Assembly (NCBI GenBank): GCA_036677445.1
Contig: JAVBWI010000010.1
Span: 1 to 19,458, forward strand
Reading direction: 5' to 3'
Source of the DNA: JAVBWI01 sp036677445
Lineage (GTDB): Bacteria; Bacillota; Clostridia; Christensenellales; CAG-138
DNA length: 19,458 bases
Numbering within the stretch: the first letter of the stretch is position 1; the number at the start of each line of letters is the position of its first letter. Position numbers and translations under genes: made by a program. Below the pieces are notes generated by a model. It worked only from the letters and a program-made list of their open reading frames with translations, did no database searches and was not told where the DNA came from. Of the stretch, positions 7,702-14,938 are shown one piece after another.

Positions 7702-8724
7702 TCAGATTAACGCATTCTCTCTTTGGCGTGGCGCACCTGTTGAGTTGCGGACCACCAGCCGCGACTGCAGCGCAACATTCTGCACCACATGATTCTCTTT
7801 ATCCCGTATATTTTCCATCAACAATTGCACCGCAACGGTACTGAGCTGTTCCGTCGGATTGGTGACGGATGTCAACTGCACCGGCAAATAGTCGTTTAGT
7901 ATGATGTTGTCGAACCCAACAATCGAAATATCATCAGGCACACGAACCCCGAATTCCTCAAAAGCGCTCAGCGCACCCAGCGCGACCTGATCATAGCAGG
8001 CCACAACGGCTGTTACTTCCGGCTGTGCTCGCTCCTGCAGCAATTCTTTGGCGCGCAGATATCCGCCCAGCTCAAAACGCTCCTTGCCTCGCTTGCAATG
8101 CTCCGGCCTAAGCGGCAATCCCTTCTCTTTCATGATTTCGCAAAATGCCCGGTAACGAACGTCCGATGCATATTCTCCGATATATCCGATTTGGGTATGT
8201 CCAAGCTCAATCAGATGATTGAGCGTCAGCCGTACTGCCACATTGGTATTAATACAGATGGTGTCTACAGGCAGCATGGATATATTTTCGGAAATCAGCA
8301 CCAGTGGCAGCGCCGAATTGGCGATACGGTCATGCTTCTGAATATAGTCGGTGGCATTGAGCATGACACAATCGTTGATAATCATGCCGCACACGTCGTG
8401 CTGCAGCATGTTGTCGAAGGCTTCCAATATGCCGCCAACCTCAAAGCTACCGATGCTTACGATCATAGCGTATCCGCGCTTTTTCAGCTCGCGTTCCACG
8501 GTTCCAACCATTTCGGAATAATAATGACTGCCTACTTCAGGAACGATCAACCCGATGGTGTTGCACTTACTGCTGTCAGGACGCAAACGGTAACCAAGCT
8601 GCATTGCCGTACGCTTTACCAGATCGACGGTTGCAGGCTTGATATCCGGCGCATCCCGCAGCGCGCGGGAAACGGTGGAAACGTTCAATCCGGTTCTCTT
8701 AGCAATATCGCGTAACTTTACCAT
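7702..8724 (-). CDS. LacI-family transcriptional regulator
   Basis: A 340-residue LacI/GalR-family repressor. The N-terminal helix-turn-helix (about residues 3-25) reads LRDIAKRTGLNVSTVSRALRD up to D23, followed by the hinge region to about 55. The rest is a periplasmic-binding-protein-like sensor. It has the expected GLIVPEVGSHYYSEMV opening, LIELGHTQIGYIG, a VACYDQVALGAL segment and the DDISIVGFDNI motif. It lies inside the transport operon between the binding protein and the isomerase, so it probably senses the imported sugar or a product and controls this operon. The two palindromes flanking the upstream promoter (12569-12590, 12656-12677) are candidate targets. The ribosome binding site is weak (AGGGAATGAG, 7-12 bases away), consistent with low production. 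An 8-bp inverted repeat lies upstream at 8746-8770. Confidence 0.93.
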   Translation of the reverse strand: MVKLRDIAKRTGLNVSTVSRALRDAPDIKPATVDLVKRTAMQLGYRLRPDSSKCNTIGLIVPEVGSHYYSEMVGTVERELKKRGYAMIVSIGSFEVGGILEAFDNMLQHDVCGMIINDCVMLNATDYIQKHDRIANSALPLVLISENISMLPVDTICINTNVAVRLTLNHLIELGHTQIGYIGEYASDVRYRAFCEIMKEKGLPLRPEHCKRGKERFELGGYLRAKELLQERAQPEVTAVVACYDQVALGALSAFEEFGVRVPDDISIVGFDNIILNDYLPVQLTSVTNPTEQLSTVAVQLLMENIRDKENHVVQNVALQSRLVVRNSTGAPRQRENALI

Positions 8725-8745
8725 GAATACTCATTCCCTGCTCGC

Positions 8746-8770
8746 ATATGATTTCTTATTTTAATCATAT
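8746..8770. repeat. Inverted repeat upstream of the LacI gene
   Basis: Perfect 8-bp arms ATATGATT (8746-8753) and AATCATAT (8763-8770) with a nine-base centre, 22 bases before the LacI start. It could be an operator or a simple AT-rich stem. It does not resemble the CGAAAATATTTTCG palindromes upstream of the transport genes, so autoregulation through the same site type is not supported. Confidence 0.5.
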
Positions 8771-8805
8771 CAACCCTTGTACCTGTCGTCCACCAAAGTG
8801 ATTTT

Positions 8806-8846
8806 GGTATGTCCGAAGCGCGGGCAGAGCGTGCTCCGGACATACC
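8806..8846. promoter_or_regulatory. Strong intercistronic hairpin after the binding-protein gene
   Basis: Perfect 10-bp arms GGTATGTCCG (8806-8815) and CGGACATACC (8837-8846). Six further inner pairs (AGCGCG with CGTGCT, including one G-U) give a stem of roughly 16-17 bp. On the minus-strand mRNA it comes 16 bases after the binding-protein stop and is followed by AAAATCAC, not a U run. It is therefore unlikely to be a simple terminator. Such stems often shield the 3' end of binding-protein transcripts and lower expression of downstream genes, here the LacI regulator and the catabolic enzymes. Confidence 0.65.
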
Positions 8847-8862
8847 GTTTTTCATGAACTGC

Positions 8863-9924
8863 TTATTGGGCGGGCCAAGAAGTTCCCTTGTACACGATCT
8901 TACCCCAGAGGTCCTCCTCATAGGTGGCGACGTTGGAAGAATCGATCAGGACCGTACCTGAGTCGTTCATCTTGGCAAATGCCGCATTGTCCCCCTCGGT
9001 GAGATACTCATATGCCATGCGGACGGATTCATAGCCGCGCTTGTAGAAGTTCTGCGCCAGCGTGGCCCAGACCTTACCGGCCTTGATGTTGTCGATTGTC
9101 GCTTCAACGGCGTCGATGTCCAAAATGTTGATATCGCTGCGGCCCATCTCCTCGCAAACCTGTACAACGCCCGGCCCGCCGGTTGACTCCAGCATCACGA
9201 CGCAGTTGGTTTCAGGATAGGTGTTCAATGTGTTCTCGGTGATGGTAATTGCGGTAGCAAGGTCGTTCTTGTCGGCGTCAACATTGATGACCTTCATATC
9301 CGGATACTTCTCGGCAATACGGTCCTCGATGCCTTTGCGCTGCTCGGCCTGGTTCGTGGTGGCAAGATCGCCCATGATGACGAATATATTCGCCTTGCCG
9401 TCCATCTTCTCGGCAATCATGTCCGCGGCGTTTATGCCGTAGTTATAGTTGTCGGTTCCGATCCAGGAGATAAAAGCGCTCTCGTCTTCAAGTAGGTTGG
9501 ATGTCAGGAACATGGGAATCCCGGCCTGCTTGGCGCGATCAAACACCTCAAACAGGGAAGGATCAAACGGCTCGCCGATAATCGCGTCCGGATTCAAGGT
9601 AATGGCGTTTTCCATCGCTGCGATATAGTCGGTCACAATGGTGCTTGTGCCAAACGTCGGCCCAATGATTTCAAGTTCTACGCCGTATTCTTCGGCGGCT
9701 TTACGGGCGGCTTCCGCCTGCTGTTCGTACACGGGGTGGCCTATCAATGCGTTGACAAGTATAACATAGGGTTTCTCGGCGCTTTCTTCGGGCGCCGCCG
9801 GGGCTTCAGCCTCGGCAGTGGGCGCCGCAGGTTCTTCCGCCGGTGCGGCGGGCGCGGCCGGTGCGCAAGCGAAGACGGTCATCATAAGCATGAGTGATAA
9901 AGTCAGTGCAAGTAGTTTCTTCAT
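8863..9924 (-). CDS. Sugar ABC transporter substrate-binding lipoprotein (RbsB-like)
   Basis: A 353-residue exported lipoprotein. A signal peptide (residues 1-19) ends in VFAC with the lipidated Cys at 20. A low-complexity Ala/Pro/Glu tether follows (21-50), then a Peripla_BP_4-type sugar-binding domain from about 52. Typical segments are YVILVNALIGHPVYEQ, NPDAIIGEPFDPS, WIGTDNYNYGINAADMIAEKM and a DIDAVEATIDNIKAG stretch near 270. It should capture a monosaccharide-like ligand outside the membrane and hand it to the adjacent permease. The ligand cannot be deduced. AGGAGG lies nine bases before the start. It is third in the permease-ATPase-binding protein order, the reverse of many rbs-type operons, and is followed by a strong RNA hairpin. 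Confidence 0.93.
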   Translation of the reverse strand: MKKLLALTLSLMLMMTVFACAPAAPAAPAEEPAAPTAEAEAPAAPEESAEKPYVILVNALIGHPVYEQQAEAARKAAEEYGVELEIIGPTFGTSTIVTDYIAAMENAITLNPDAIIGEPFDPSLFEVFDRAKQAGIPMFLTSNLLEDESAFISWIGTDNYNYGINAADMIAEKMDGKANIFVIMGDLATTNQAEQRKGIEDRIAEKYPDMKVINVDADKNDLATAITITENTLNTYPETNCVVMLESTGGPGVVQVCEEMGRSDINILDIDAVEATIDNIKAGKVWATLAQNFYKRGYESVRMAYEYLTEGDNAAFAKMNDSGTVLIDSSNVATYEEDLWGKIVYKGTSWPAQ

Positions 9925-9988
9925 TTGTTTTTTCCTCCTATTTTATTTTGCATGCCTTTGGCATAACAAATTGTTTTGTGGTACGGTA

Positions 9989-11500
9989 TCAGCCGCCCGA
10001 GCAGATTCGCAGGAAGCGTTCCTCATCGGCTTCCTCGCGGGTCAATTCGGCGCGGATCTTTCCATCCGCCAGCAGCAGGTAGCGGTCGCACATGCCTACA
10101 AGCTCAGGCAGCTCGGATGATATCATGATGATTGCCATTCCCTTTTTCGCCAGCTGTGTCATCGTCTGATAGATCTGATTCTTTGCGCCGACGTCGATAC
10201 CGCGCGTCGGCTCGTCAAGCAACAACACCTTTGGGTCGGCCATCAGCCATTTGGATAATACGACCTTCTGTTGATTGCCGCCGGAAAGGCTAGTGATCAT
10301 GTCGCGCTCGGAGTTCGCTTTGATGCTTAGCAGTTTCATGTATTCTCTGCCATAGCCGTTTTCCGTTTCCTTCTTCAGAAGCCCGTTTCGCGATACCTTG
10401 TCCAGCCGGGGCAGCGTTATGTTCTTGGCGATATCAAACGTGGGAACAAAGCCATTGACCTTACGATCCTCGCTCAAAAGCGCAAGGCCTTTTTGGATGG
10501 CGTCCCTCGGATCCTTGATACGGACGGGCTTTCCGTCAATACGCATTTCATCATACGCACCCGGAATCGCGCTGAAAATCGCATTTACTGTCTCTGAACG
10601 TCCGGAGCCGACAAGACCAACCAGGCCGAGTATTTCACCAACGCGTACGCTGATATCGATACCGTCCACGACATTCTTCTTCCTATTATAGGGGTGCTTG
10701 ACGCGAAGGTTTTTTACAGAAAACACCTCGTCTCCGATCGGTACCCGTTCTTTGGGGTACATGTTTCCGATCTTTCGGTTGACCATGGCTTCTACGATGT
10801 CGTCAACATCCACGTCCTTCGCCTGCTTTGTCCAAACGTGGCTGCCGTCCCGCATAATGCAGACGCGGTCGGCAATGCGCTTAATCTCGCGAATTTTATG
10901 GCTGATGTAAATGCAGGAGATGCCCTGTTCGCGCAGCCGGAACAGGATTTTAAAGAGTTCCTCCACTTCCGCTTCAGTCAGCGGGGACGTGGGTTCATCC
11001 AGCACAAGAATTTTCGGGCTGCGGGAGAGCGCTCTCGCGATGGACACCATCTGGCACTGGGAAGCACTCAAATCACGCAGACGCGTCGTAACGGGTACTT
11101 TCAAGCCAACCATTTCGGCATATTTCCTGGCATCCTCACGCATTCTGGTCCACTGCACGATTCCGTTTTTCGTGGGGACGCGGCCCAGGAATATGTTTTC
11201 CGCAACCGACAGGTCAAGATGTACGTTGATCTCCTGATAAATCATTTCGATACCGACCGCGGAAGAATCCGCGGGTGTATGAAACACACATCTTTTCCCT
11301 CCGACCCAAATCTCGCCGGAATAGGAGGCTATGTCATACGAACCGCTGAGTACCTTCATCAGGGTAGATTTCCCTGCACCGTTTTCGCCGCAGATCGCCA
11401 ATATTTCCTGTTCCTTCAGATCGATGGAAACATTCTGAAGGGCCTTTGTGGCGCCGAATGATTTGGATACGTTCCGCATTTCTAGAACTATTTCAGCCAT
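9989..11500 (-). CDS. Sugar ABC transporter ATP-binding protein (RbsA/MglA-like)
   Basis: A 503-residue protein with two fused nucleotide-binding domains, the usual form for carbohydrate importers of the CUT2 class. Domain 1 has Walker A GENGAGKST (near 38-46), the signature LSASQCQMVSIARAL and Walker B ILVLDEPTSPL. Domain 2 has a degenerate Walker A GLVGSGRSE, the signature LSGGNQQKVVLSKWL and Walker B VLLLDEPTRGIDVGAK. This asymmetry, with a degenerate second P-loop, is normal for the class. The gene follows the permease by nine bases. Its AGGAGG site overlaps the permease stop region and lies five bases from the ATG, so the two are probably translationally linked. Confidence 0.95.
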   Translation of the reverse strand: MAEIVLEMRNVSKSFGATKALQNVSIDLKEQEILAICGENGAGKSTLMKVLSGSYDIASYSGEIWVGGKRCVFHTPADSSAVGIEMIYQEINVHLDLSVAENIFLGRVPTKNGIVQWTRMREDARKYAEMVGLKVPVTTRLRDLSASQCQMVSIARALSRSPKILVLDEPTSPLTEAEVEELFKILFRLREQGISCIYISHKIREIKRIADRVCIMRDGSHVWTKQAKDVDVDDIVEAMVNRKIGNMYPKERVPIGDEVFSVKNLRVKHPYNRKKNVVDGIDISVRVGEILGLVGLVGSGRSETVNAIFSAIPGAYDEMRIDGKPVRIKDPRDAIQKGLALLSEDRKVNGFVPTFDIAKNITLPRLDKVSRNGLLKKETENGYGREYMKLLSIKANSERDMITSLSGGNQQKVVLSKWLMADPKVLLLDEPTRGIDVGAKNQIYQTMTQLAKKGMAIIMISSELPELVGMCDRYLLLADGKIRAELTREEADEERFLRICSGG

Positions 11501-11509
11501 GTGCGCCTC

Positions 11510-12505
11510 CTAAATATTCAGGCTCACACGAATGCGATTCCTGACATATTCGAGCGAGCAGGCAAATATCAGAACTAGGCCGATCACCAGTTGTTGCCAA
11601 TAAGCGTCTATCTTGATGAGCGTCATTCCGTTGCTGATCATAGCCATGAAGAAGGAGCCCATCAGTACGCCGACGATGGAACCGGCGCCGCCCTCCATGC
11701 TGATGCCGCCGATTACACATGCTGCAACCACGGTCATCTCAAAGCCGGAGCCGATGTTTGGCTGCGCCGAACCGACACGCGAAGCCATCAATACGCCGGT
11801 AATGGCGGCAAGAACGCCGGTGAGTACAAACGCGGAGAAACGTATTTTTACCGTCGGAATACCGGCAAGACGGGCCGCTTCGCCGTTACCGCCGGCCGCA
11901 TAAAGCTTTCGTCCATAAGTTGTGAAGCGGAGCACAAGCCCCGCGATGACCGCCATAACGATTGCAATGCCAATCACATAAGGGAATTCGTAATCGCCCA
12001 AAACAATGCCCTTTTGTCCAATGACAAGGAATTGTTCGGGAAGCGGATAGACCGAAACGCCCTTTGTATATCCGGTGCAAAGGCCTCGCGCAACATACAT
12101 GGTGCCCATTGTTGCGATAAAGGGCGGCAGCTTGATCTTCTGCACAAGGAAGCCGTTGAAAGTGCCGAACAGTGCGCCAAGGATTAATGCTGCGACCACG
12201 GCAAGCCAAATTGGAAAGTGGAAATAGGTCATCATTGCCGCCGCGGCAACGCCGCAGGCCGAGTATACTGCGCCCACAGAAATATCCCAACTGCCTGCAA
12301 TGATCAGATAAGCCTGCCCAATGGCCGTAATGATCGTAAAGGCAGCCGTACGCAAAACGTTGGTCATGTTGCTTACGGTCATGAACTTATCGCTGTTCAC
12401 GGAAAACAGAATAATTGCGAGTATAAGCGGCATCAGCACGCCCGCCTCACGCACGTCAACAAATTTCTCCAGGAGTATTCTCGCGCCGGATTTCTTATTT
12501 TCCAT
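11510..12505 (-). CDS. Sugar ABC transporter permease (RbsC-like)
   Basis: A 331-residue membrane permease of the BPD_transp_2 family with about eight to ten hydrophobic segments. It shows the CUT2 permease landmarks GSWDISVGAVYSACG (71-85), PPFIATMGTMYVARGL (near 126-141) and the coupling-loop motif AAGGNGEAARLAGIPTVK. The C-terminal half carries GGISMEGGAGSIVGVLMG. It forms the membrane channel for the adjacent ATPase and binding lipoprotein. GGAGG is four bases upstream of the ATG. It is the first gene after the promoter at 12612-12640, with a leader of about 100 bases that contains the downstream palindrome. Confidence 0.94.
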   Translation of the reverse strand: MENKKSGARILLEKFVDVREAGVLMPLILAIILFSVNSDKFMTVSNMTNVLRTAAFTIITAIGQAYLIIAGSWDISVGAVYSACGVAAAAMMTYFHFPIWLAVVAALILGALFGTFNGFLVQKIKLPPFIATMGTMYVARGLCTGYTKGVSVYPLPEQFLVIGQKGIVLGDYEFPYVIGIAIVMAVIAGLVLRFTTYGRKLYAAGGNGEAARLAGIPTVKIRFSAFVLTGVLAAITGVLMASRVGSAQPNIGSGFEMTVVAACVIGGISMEGGAGSIVGVLMGSFFMAMISNGMTLIKIDAYWQQLVIGLVLIFACSLEYVRNRIRVSLNI

Positions 12506-12568
12506 AGTTCCTCCAAAGTTTGCTTGTATGATGGCATGCCGGACAAGTAACTGCGAATGGATTTTGAC

Positions 12569-12590
12569 AATTCCGAAAATATTTTCGATT
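12569..12590. promoter_or_regulatory. Candidate operator 1 (downstream of transport promoter)
   Basis: Contains the perfect 14-bp palindrome CGAAAATATTTTCG (12574-12587). The 22 bases match the copy at 12656-12677 with one difference. Its centre lies about 25 bases downstream of the predicted transcription start, where bound repressor would block elongation or initiation. The LacI protein of this operon is the most likely binder; the DeoR protein is the alternative. Confidence 0.68.
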
Positions 12591-12611
12591 TTTGACTGGT
12601 GTTATGGGTCC

Positions 12612-12640
12612 ATATTAGACGGTATATCTGTATTCGTCAA
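12612..12640 (-). promoter_or_regulatory. Sigma-A promoter of the transport/catabolic operon
   Basis: The minus strand has TTGACG (12640-12635), a 17-base spacer and TAATAT (12617-12612). Predicted start near 12605, about 100 bases before the permease ATG. It is flanked by two near-identical palindromes, one upstream of the -35 box and one in the leader. Confidence 0.72.
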
Positions 12641-12655
12641 CTGTTATAAAAAACT

Positions 12656-12677
12656 AATTCCGAAATTATTTTCGATT
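12656..12677. promoter_or_regulatory. Candidate operator 2 (upstream of transport promoter)
   Basis: Near-palindrome CGAAATTATTTTCG (12661-12674, one mismatch) in the same 22-base context as the downstream copy. It is centred about 62 bases before the predicted start and 87 bases from the other copy. The pair could allow repressor-mediated looping around the promoter. Confidence 0.65.
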
Positions 12678-12696
12678 GATTTGTTCTATCATTCTG

Positions 12697-12733
12697 TAAA
12701 ACGGAAGGAGCAACTGCCCGCGCAGCCGCTCCT
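12697..12733 (-). terminator. Hairpin terminator after the YjbQ-family gene
   Basis: The minus-strand stem pairs AGGAGC with GCTCCT (12706-12711 with 12728-12733). Inside it, after a two-base mismatch, CTGC pairs with GCAG. A TCCGTTTT tail follows on the minus strand. It sits 50 bases after the YjbQ stop and just before the transport promoter, so it should separate the TPI/YjbQ transcript from the transport operon. The T run is short, so some read-through is likely. Confidence 0.55.
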
Positions 12734-12782
12734 CGCGCAGGTTTTTTGTCAATCAGAAGAGAATTATCGTATGTCCCGCCGC

Positions 12783-13403
12783 TTACCGTTTCATATACAG
12801 ATCAAACTGCTCCATGTAGGCTTTTTGCTCGGGCAGGTATTTGCGGCCGGTATTGATAACCTCGCCGTTGTTCCACTTTCTGTCGCCGACGTCGTCCTTG
12901 GTGCCCATGACGGTGACGTTGAGCTGGCGATGGCGCGCGCGTACATGATCCCAGTCCACAAAATAGACATGTGCGAATTCACCGCCGTCCAGAGCGCCGT
13001 CTTTGATGGTCAGCGTCTCGCTGCGGCCGAAGAATACGCTGCGCAGATGCCCATCGGTATTCATGCTTGTGAAATCGCCCGGTTCGTCCACGTAACGGCC
13101 ATACTGCGCATGAACGGGGCCCGGATGACGATATTGATGCTCCTCGGCAAAATCGGGGATCATTTTGCGCATGATATCAAGCAGGTCGTGCTGCAGATAC
13201 TCCAGATCGAACGAATCGATATCGTGCGAGCATTCCTGTACCATCACGCTGCAGGTGGTGTGGTGCGACGCCACGCAGCAGGTGCCGTTTTTTACGCCGG
13301 AGGCCTGTACGATCTCGTTGATTTCCCTGGTCACGTCGTGGAACGTGGGAATCCAGCCCTTGGACTGCAGTTCCAATTCTTTTTGGAATACCGTAAACTC
13401 CAT
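12783..13403 (-). CDS. YjbQ/UPF0047-family protein, long form
   Basis: A 206-residue member of the YjbQ (UPF0047) family. Seen motifs are ASHHTTCSVMVQE (45-57, family HTTA-type motif), a YRHPGP region near 91-96, HLRSVFFGRSETLTIKDGAL (119-138) and HVRARHRQLNVTVMG (153-167). The family is usually about 130-140 residues, so this copy has an enlarged middle and an extra C-terminal tail. Some YjbQ proteins have weak thiamine-phosphate synthase activity, but the physiological role is unknown. I chose ATG 13403 because AGGAGG lies nine bases upstream. An earlier in-frame ATG at 13445 would overlap the upstream gene. It follows the TPI-like gene by 25 bases, which suggests a linked role in sugar-phosphate chemistry. 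Confidence 0.82.
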   Translation of the reverse strand: MEFTVFQKELELQSKGWIPTFHDVTREINEIVQASGVKNGTCCVASHHTTCSVMVQECSHDIDSFDLEYLQHDLLDIMRKMIPDFAEEHQYRHPGPVHAQYGRYVDEPGDFTSMNTDGHLRSVFFGRSETLTIKDGALDGGEFAHVYFVDWDHVRARHRQLNVTVMGTKDDVGDRKWNNGEVINTGRKYLPEQKAYMEQFDLYMKR

Positions 13404-13428
13404 GTTGTTTTTCCTCCTGTTGTGCTGT

Positions 13429-14130
13429 TTACTTATGACGCGCATCCCACGCGCGGCGGACTGCGCATATCATTTCATCGATCATGGCCACGCGGTTCGC
13501 GGCCTTGATAATGCCGCTGGATGAACCGGTCGCTTCCGCGCCGGCAAAGATTACGTCGTATACATCCTGGCCCTTGCTGATGCCGGCGCCCTGCAGCACA
13601 AAGATATCCGGATTTACGCGCTTTACCGCGTCGATGGATGCTTTTACATAACCCAGGCTGCTGGTATGACCCGTGCCGATCAGTTCGCTTGGCTCAGCCA
13701 CGATGATGTTGGGCGCAAAGCAGGCCACGGCGGACGCTTCCTCAATCGTATCCGTACAGGCGATGGTTGCCAGCCCGACCTCATCCGCGCGGCGTATGGT
13801 TTGGTTGAGCGCCCCTATCGATACGGGCTTTTCGCAGTGGTTGAGCATGACGCCCACGGCGCCTGCCGCCACAAGCGATTCCGGCAATATGTCGGCCAGC
13901 CCGCGGCCGGATCGGATGGGATCCATATGCGGCGCAAACACAAAAATACGCTCGGTAGCTTCGGCAACGCGGCGGATGTCAACAACGGGCGTGGTGAATA
14001 TGATATCGATATCATATTTTCTGGACGCCGCGTCGGCGGCCAGCGCCAATGAAAGCACATCGTCGCCAAACAGATACGATTTCGGCCCGATCTCGAAGAA
14101 AGGCGGCTTCAATGTGAAATGCCGTTTCAT
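13429..14130 (-). CDS. Triosephosphate-isomerase-like protein (short, archaeal-type)
   Basis: A 233-residue TIM-barrel protein resembling the short archaeal type of triosephosphate isomerase. The catalytic residues appear in order: K17 in EIGPK, H98 in LNHCEKP and E146 in AEPSELIGTG. The phosphate loop GAGISKGQDV (181-190) and SSSGIIKA (203-210) are present. In sugar operons such paralogs can isomerise other phosphates, for example erythrulose phosphate in tetritol pathways, so a housekeeping role is less likely than a pathway-specific one. The true start is ATG 14130, since GGAGG lies five bases before it. The ATG at 14142 overlaps that ribosome binding site (ATGGAGGTAACCATG). It is the first gene of the leftward transcript from the divergent promoter region. 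Confidence 0.86.
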   Translation of the reverse strand: MKRHFTLKPPFFEIGPKSYLFGDDVLSLALAADAASRKYDIDIIFTTPVVDIRRVAEATERIFVFAPHMDPIRSGRGLADILPESLVAAGAVGVMLNHCEKPVSIGALNQTIRRADEVGLATIACTDTIEEASAVACFAPNIIVAEPSELIGTGHTSSLGYVKASIDAVKRVNPDIFVLQGAGISKGQDVYDVIFAGAEATGSSSGIIKAANRVAMIDEMICAVRRAWDARHK

Positions 14131-14161
14131 GGTTACCTCCATATCAGATTTGAATACATGT

Positions 14162-14190
14162 AGTCTAATATTATCGCACTAAAAAGTCAA
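14162..14190 (-). promoter_or_regulatory. Sigma-A promoter of the TPI-like/YjbQ operon
   Basis: The minus strand has TTGACT (14190-14185), 17 bases, then TAGACT (14167-14162). Predicted start near 14155, with a short leader to ATG 14130. It is divergent from the epimerase promoter, their -35 boxes about 25 bases apart. Confidence 0.6.
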
Positions 14191-14206
14191 TGTAATTTTT
14201 CTATAA

Positions 14207-14226
14207 CTTTCGTATTGCTTTCTATT
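14207..14226. promoter_or_regulatory. Candidate DeoR-type operator repeats
   Basis: Direct repeats CTTTCGTATT (14207-14216) and CTTTCTATT (14218-14226) with an 11-base period overlap the -35 box of the rightward promoter. An inverted partner ATACGAAA (14254-14261) mirrors TTTCGTAT (14208-14215) near the predicted transcription start. CTTTC-type direct repeats are common at DeoR-family targets, and a DeoR-family regulator is encoded two genes downstream. Confidence 0.52.
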
Positions 14227-14243
14227 ATGAAACTACGTATAAT
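14215..14243 (+). promoter_or_regulatory. Sigma-A promoter of the epimerase-SIS-DeoR-kinase operon
   Basis: TTGCTT (14215-14220), a 17-base spacer and a perfect TATAAT (14238-14243). Predicted start near 14250, leaving a leader of about 32 bases to ATG 14282. Confidence 0.75.
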
Positions 14244-14281
14244 TTAGGCTATCATACGAAATGGTTTGGAGATGACTGCAA

Positions 14282-14938
14282 ATGATACTGGCGCCTTCGC
14301 TCTTGGCGGCAAGCGCCGCGCACTATTCCGACGATATCGCAGAGGTTGCGCAAGCAGGCGCGGAATACCTGCATATCGACGTTATGGACGGACACTTCGT
14401 ACCGAATCTGTCGTTCGGGCCAAACATTGTGTCGGATATCCGCGCGCAGTCGCGGCTGTTCTTTGACGTCCATCTCATGATCGAAAACCCGGGCAAGTAT
14501 ATAAAAGCCTTTATTGACGCAGGCGCGGACGCCGTTACCCTACATGCAGAGGCCTGTGACAATATCGGGCAGGCGTACACCCTCTGCCAGGCGCACCACG
14601 TTGGCTTCGGCCTTGCGCTTTGCCCTGAAACACCCGTGGAGCACATAGCCGACTGGCTGCCGCGGCTGGACATCCTGCTGATAATGAGCATTCAGCCCGG
14701 CTTTGGCGGGCAGCAGTTTAAACCGGAGGCACTCGAGCGTATCGCACGCGCCAGGGATCTGCGCAACGCTATGCGCTCGCACTGCCGCATCAGCGTCGAC
14801 GGCGGTATCAATGCGGGAAACGCGGCAGCCTGCCGGGAAGCTGGAGCCGATATTTTGGTTGCCGGCAGCGCCGTATTCAGCGCGGCGGACCGCGCAGCGG
14901 CCATCAAATCCATACGAAACGGAGAAAACAATAAATGA
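14282..14938 (+). CDS. Ribulose-phosphate 3-epimerase-like protein
   Basis: A 218-residue TIM-barrel epimerase, normal size for the ribulose-phosphate 3-epimerase family, which also includes allulose-6-phosphate epimerases. Metal and catalytic residues are present: H31 and D33 in LHIDVMDGHF, H64 in DVHLMIENP and D173 in ISVDGGIN. The flexible loop reads MSIQPGFGGQQF, with Q138 where relatives carry N, E or D. The protein begins MILAPSLLA, which fits the family's N-terminal strand. The ribosome binding site is weak (GGAG about ten bases upstream). It is the first gene of the rightward operon, and its stop overlaps the SIS gene start (ATGA, four bases), so the two are probably coupled. As a second, operon-borne epimerase it likely serves the sugar pathway rather than the pentose phosphate pathway. 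Confidence 0.9.
   Translation: MILAPSLLAASAAHYSDDIAEVAQAGAEYLHIDVMDGHFVPNLSFGPNIVSDIRAQSRLFFDVHLMIENPGKYIKAFIDAGADAVTLHAEACDNIGQAYTLCQAHHVGFGLALCPETPVEHIADWLPRLDILLIMSIQPGFGGQQFKPEALERIARARDLRNAMRSHCRISVDGGINAGNAAACREAGADILVAGSAVFSAADRAAAIKSIRNGENNK

Noticed and set aside
12321..13508. Long 395-codon open frame on the plus strand
   Set aside because: It lies antisense to the YjbQ gene and the 3' part of the TPI-like gene and crosses the promoter and operator region. The minus-strand proteins have clear family motifs and ribosome binding sites, and this frame has neither.
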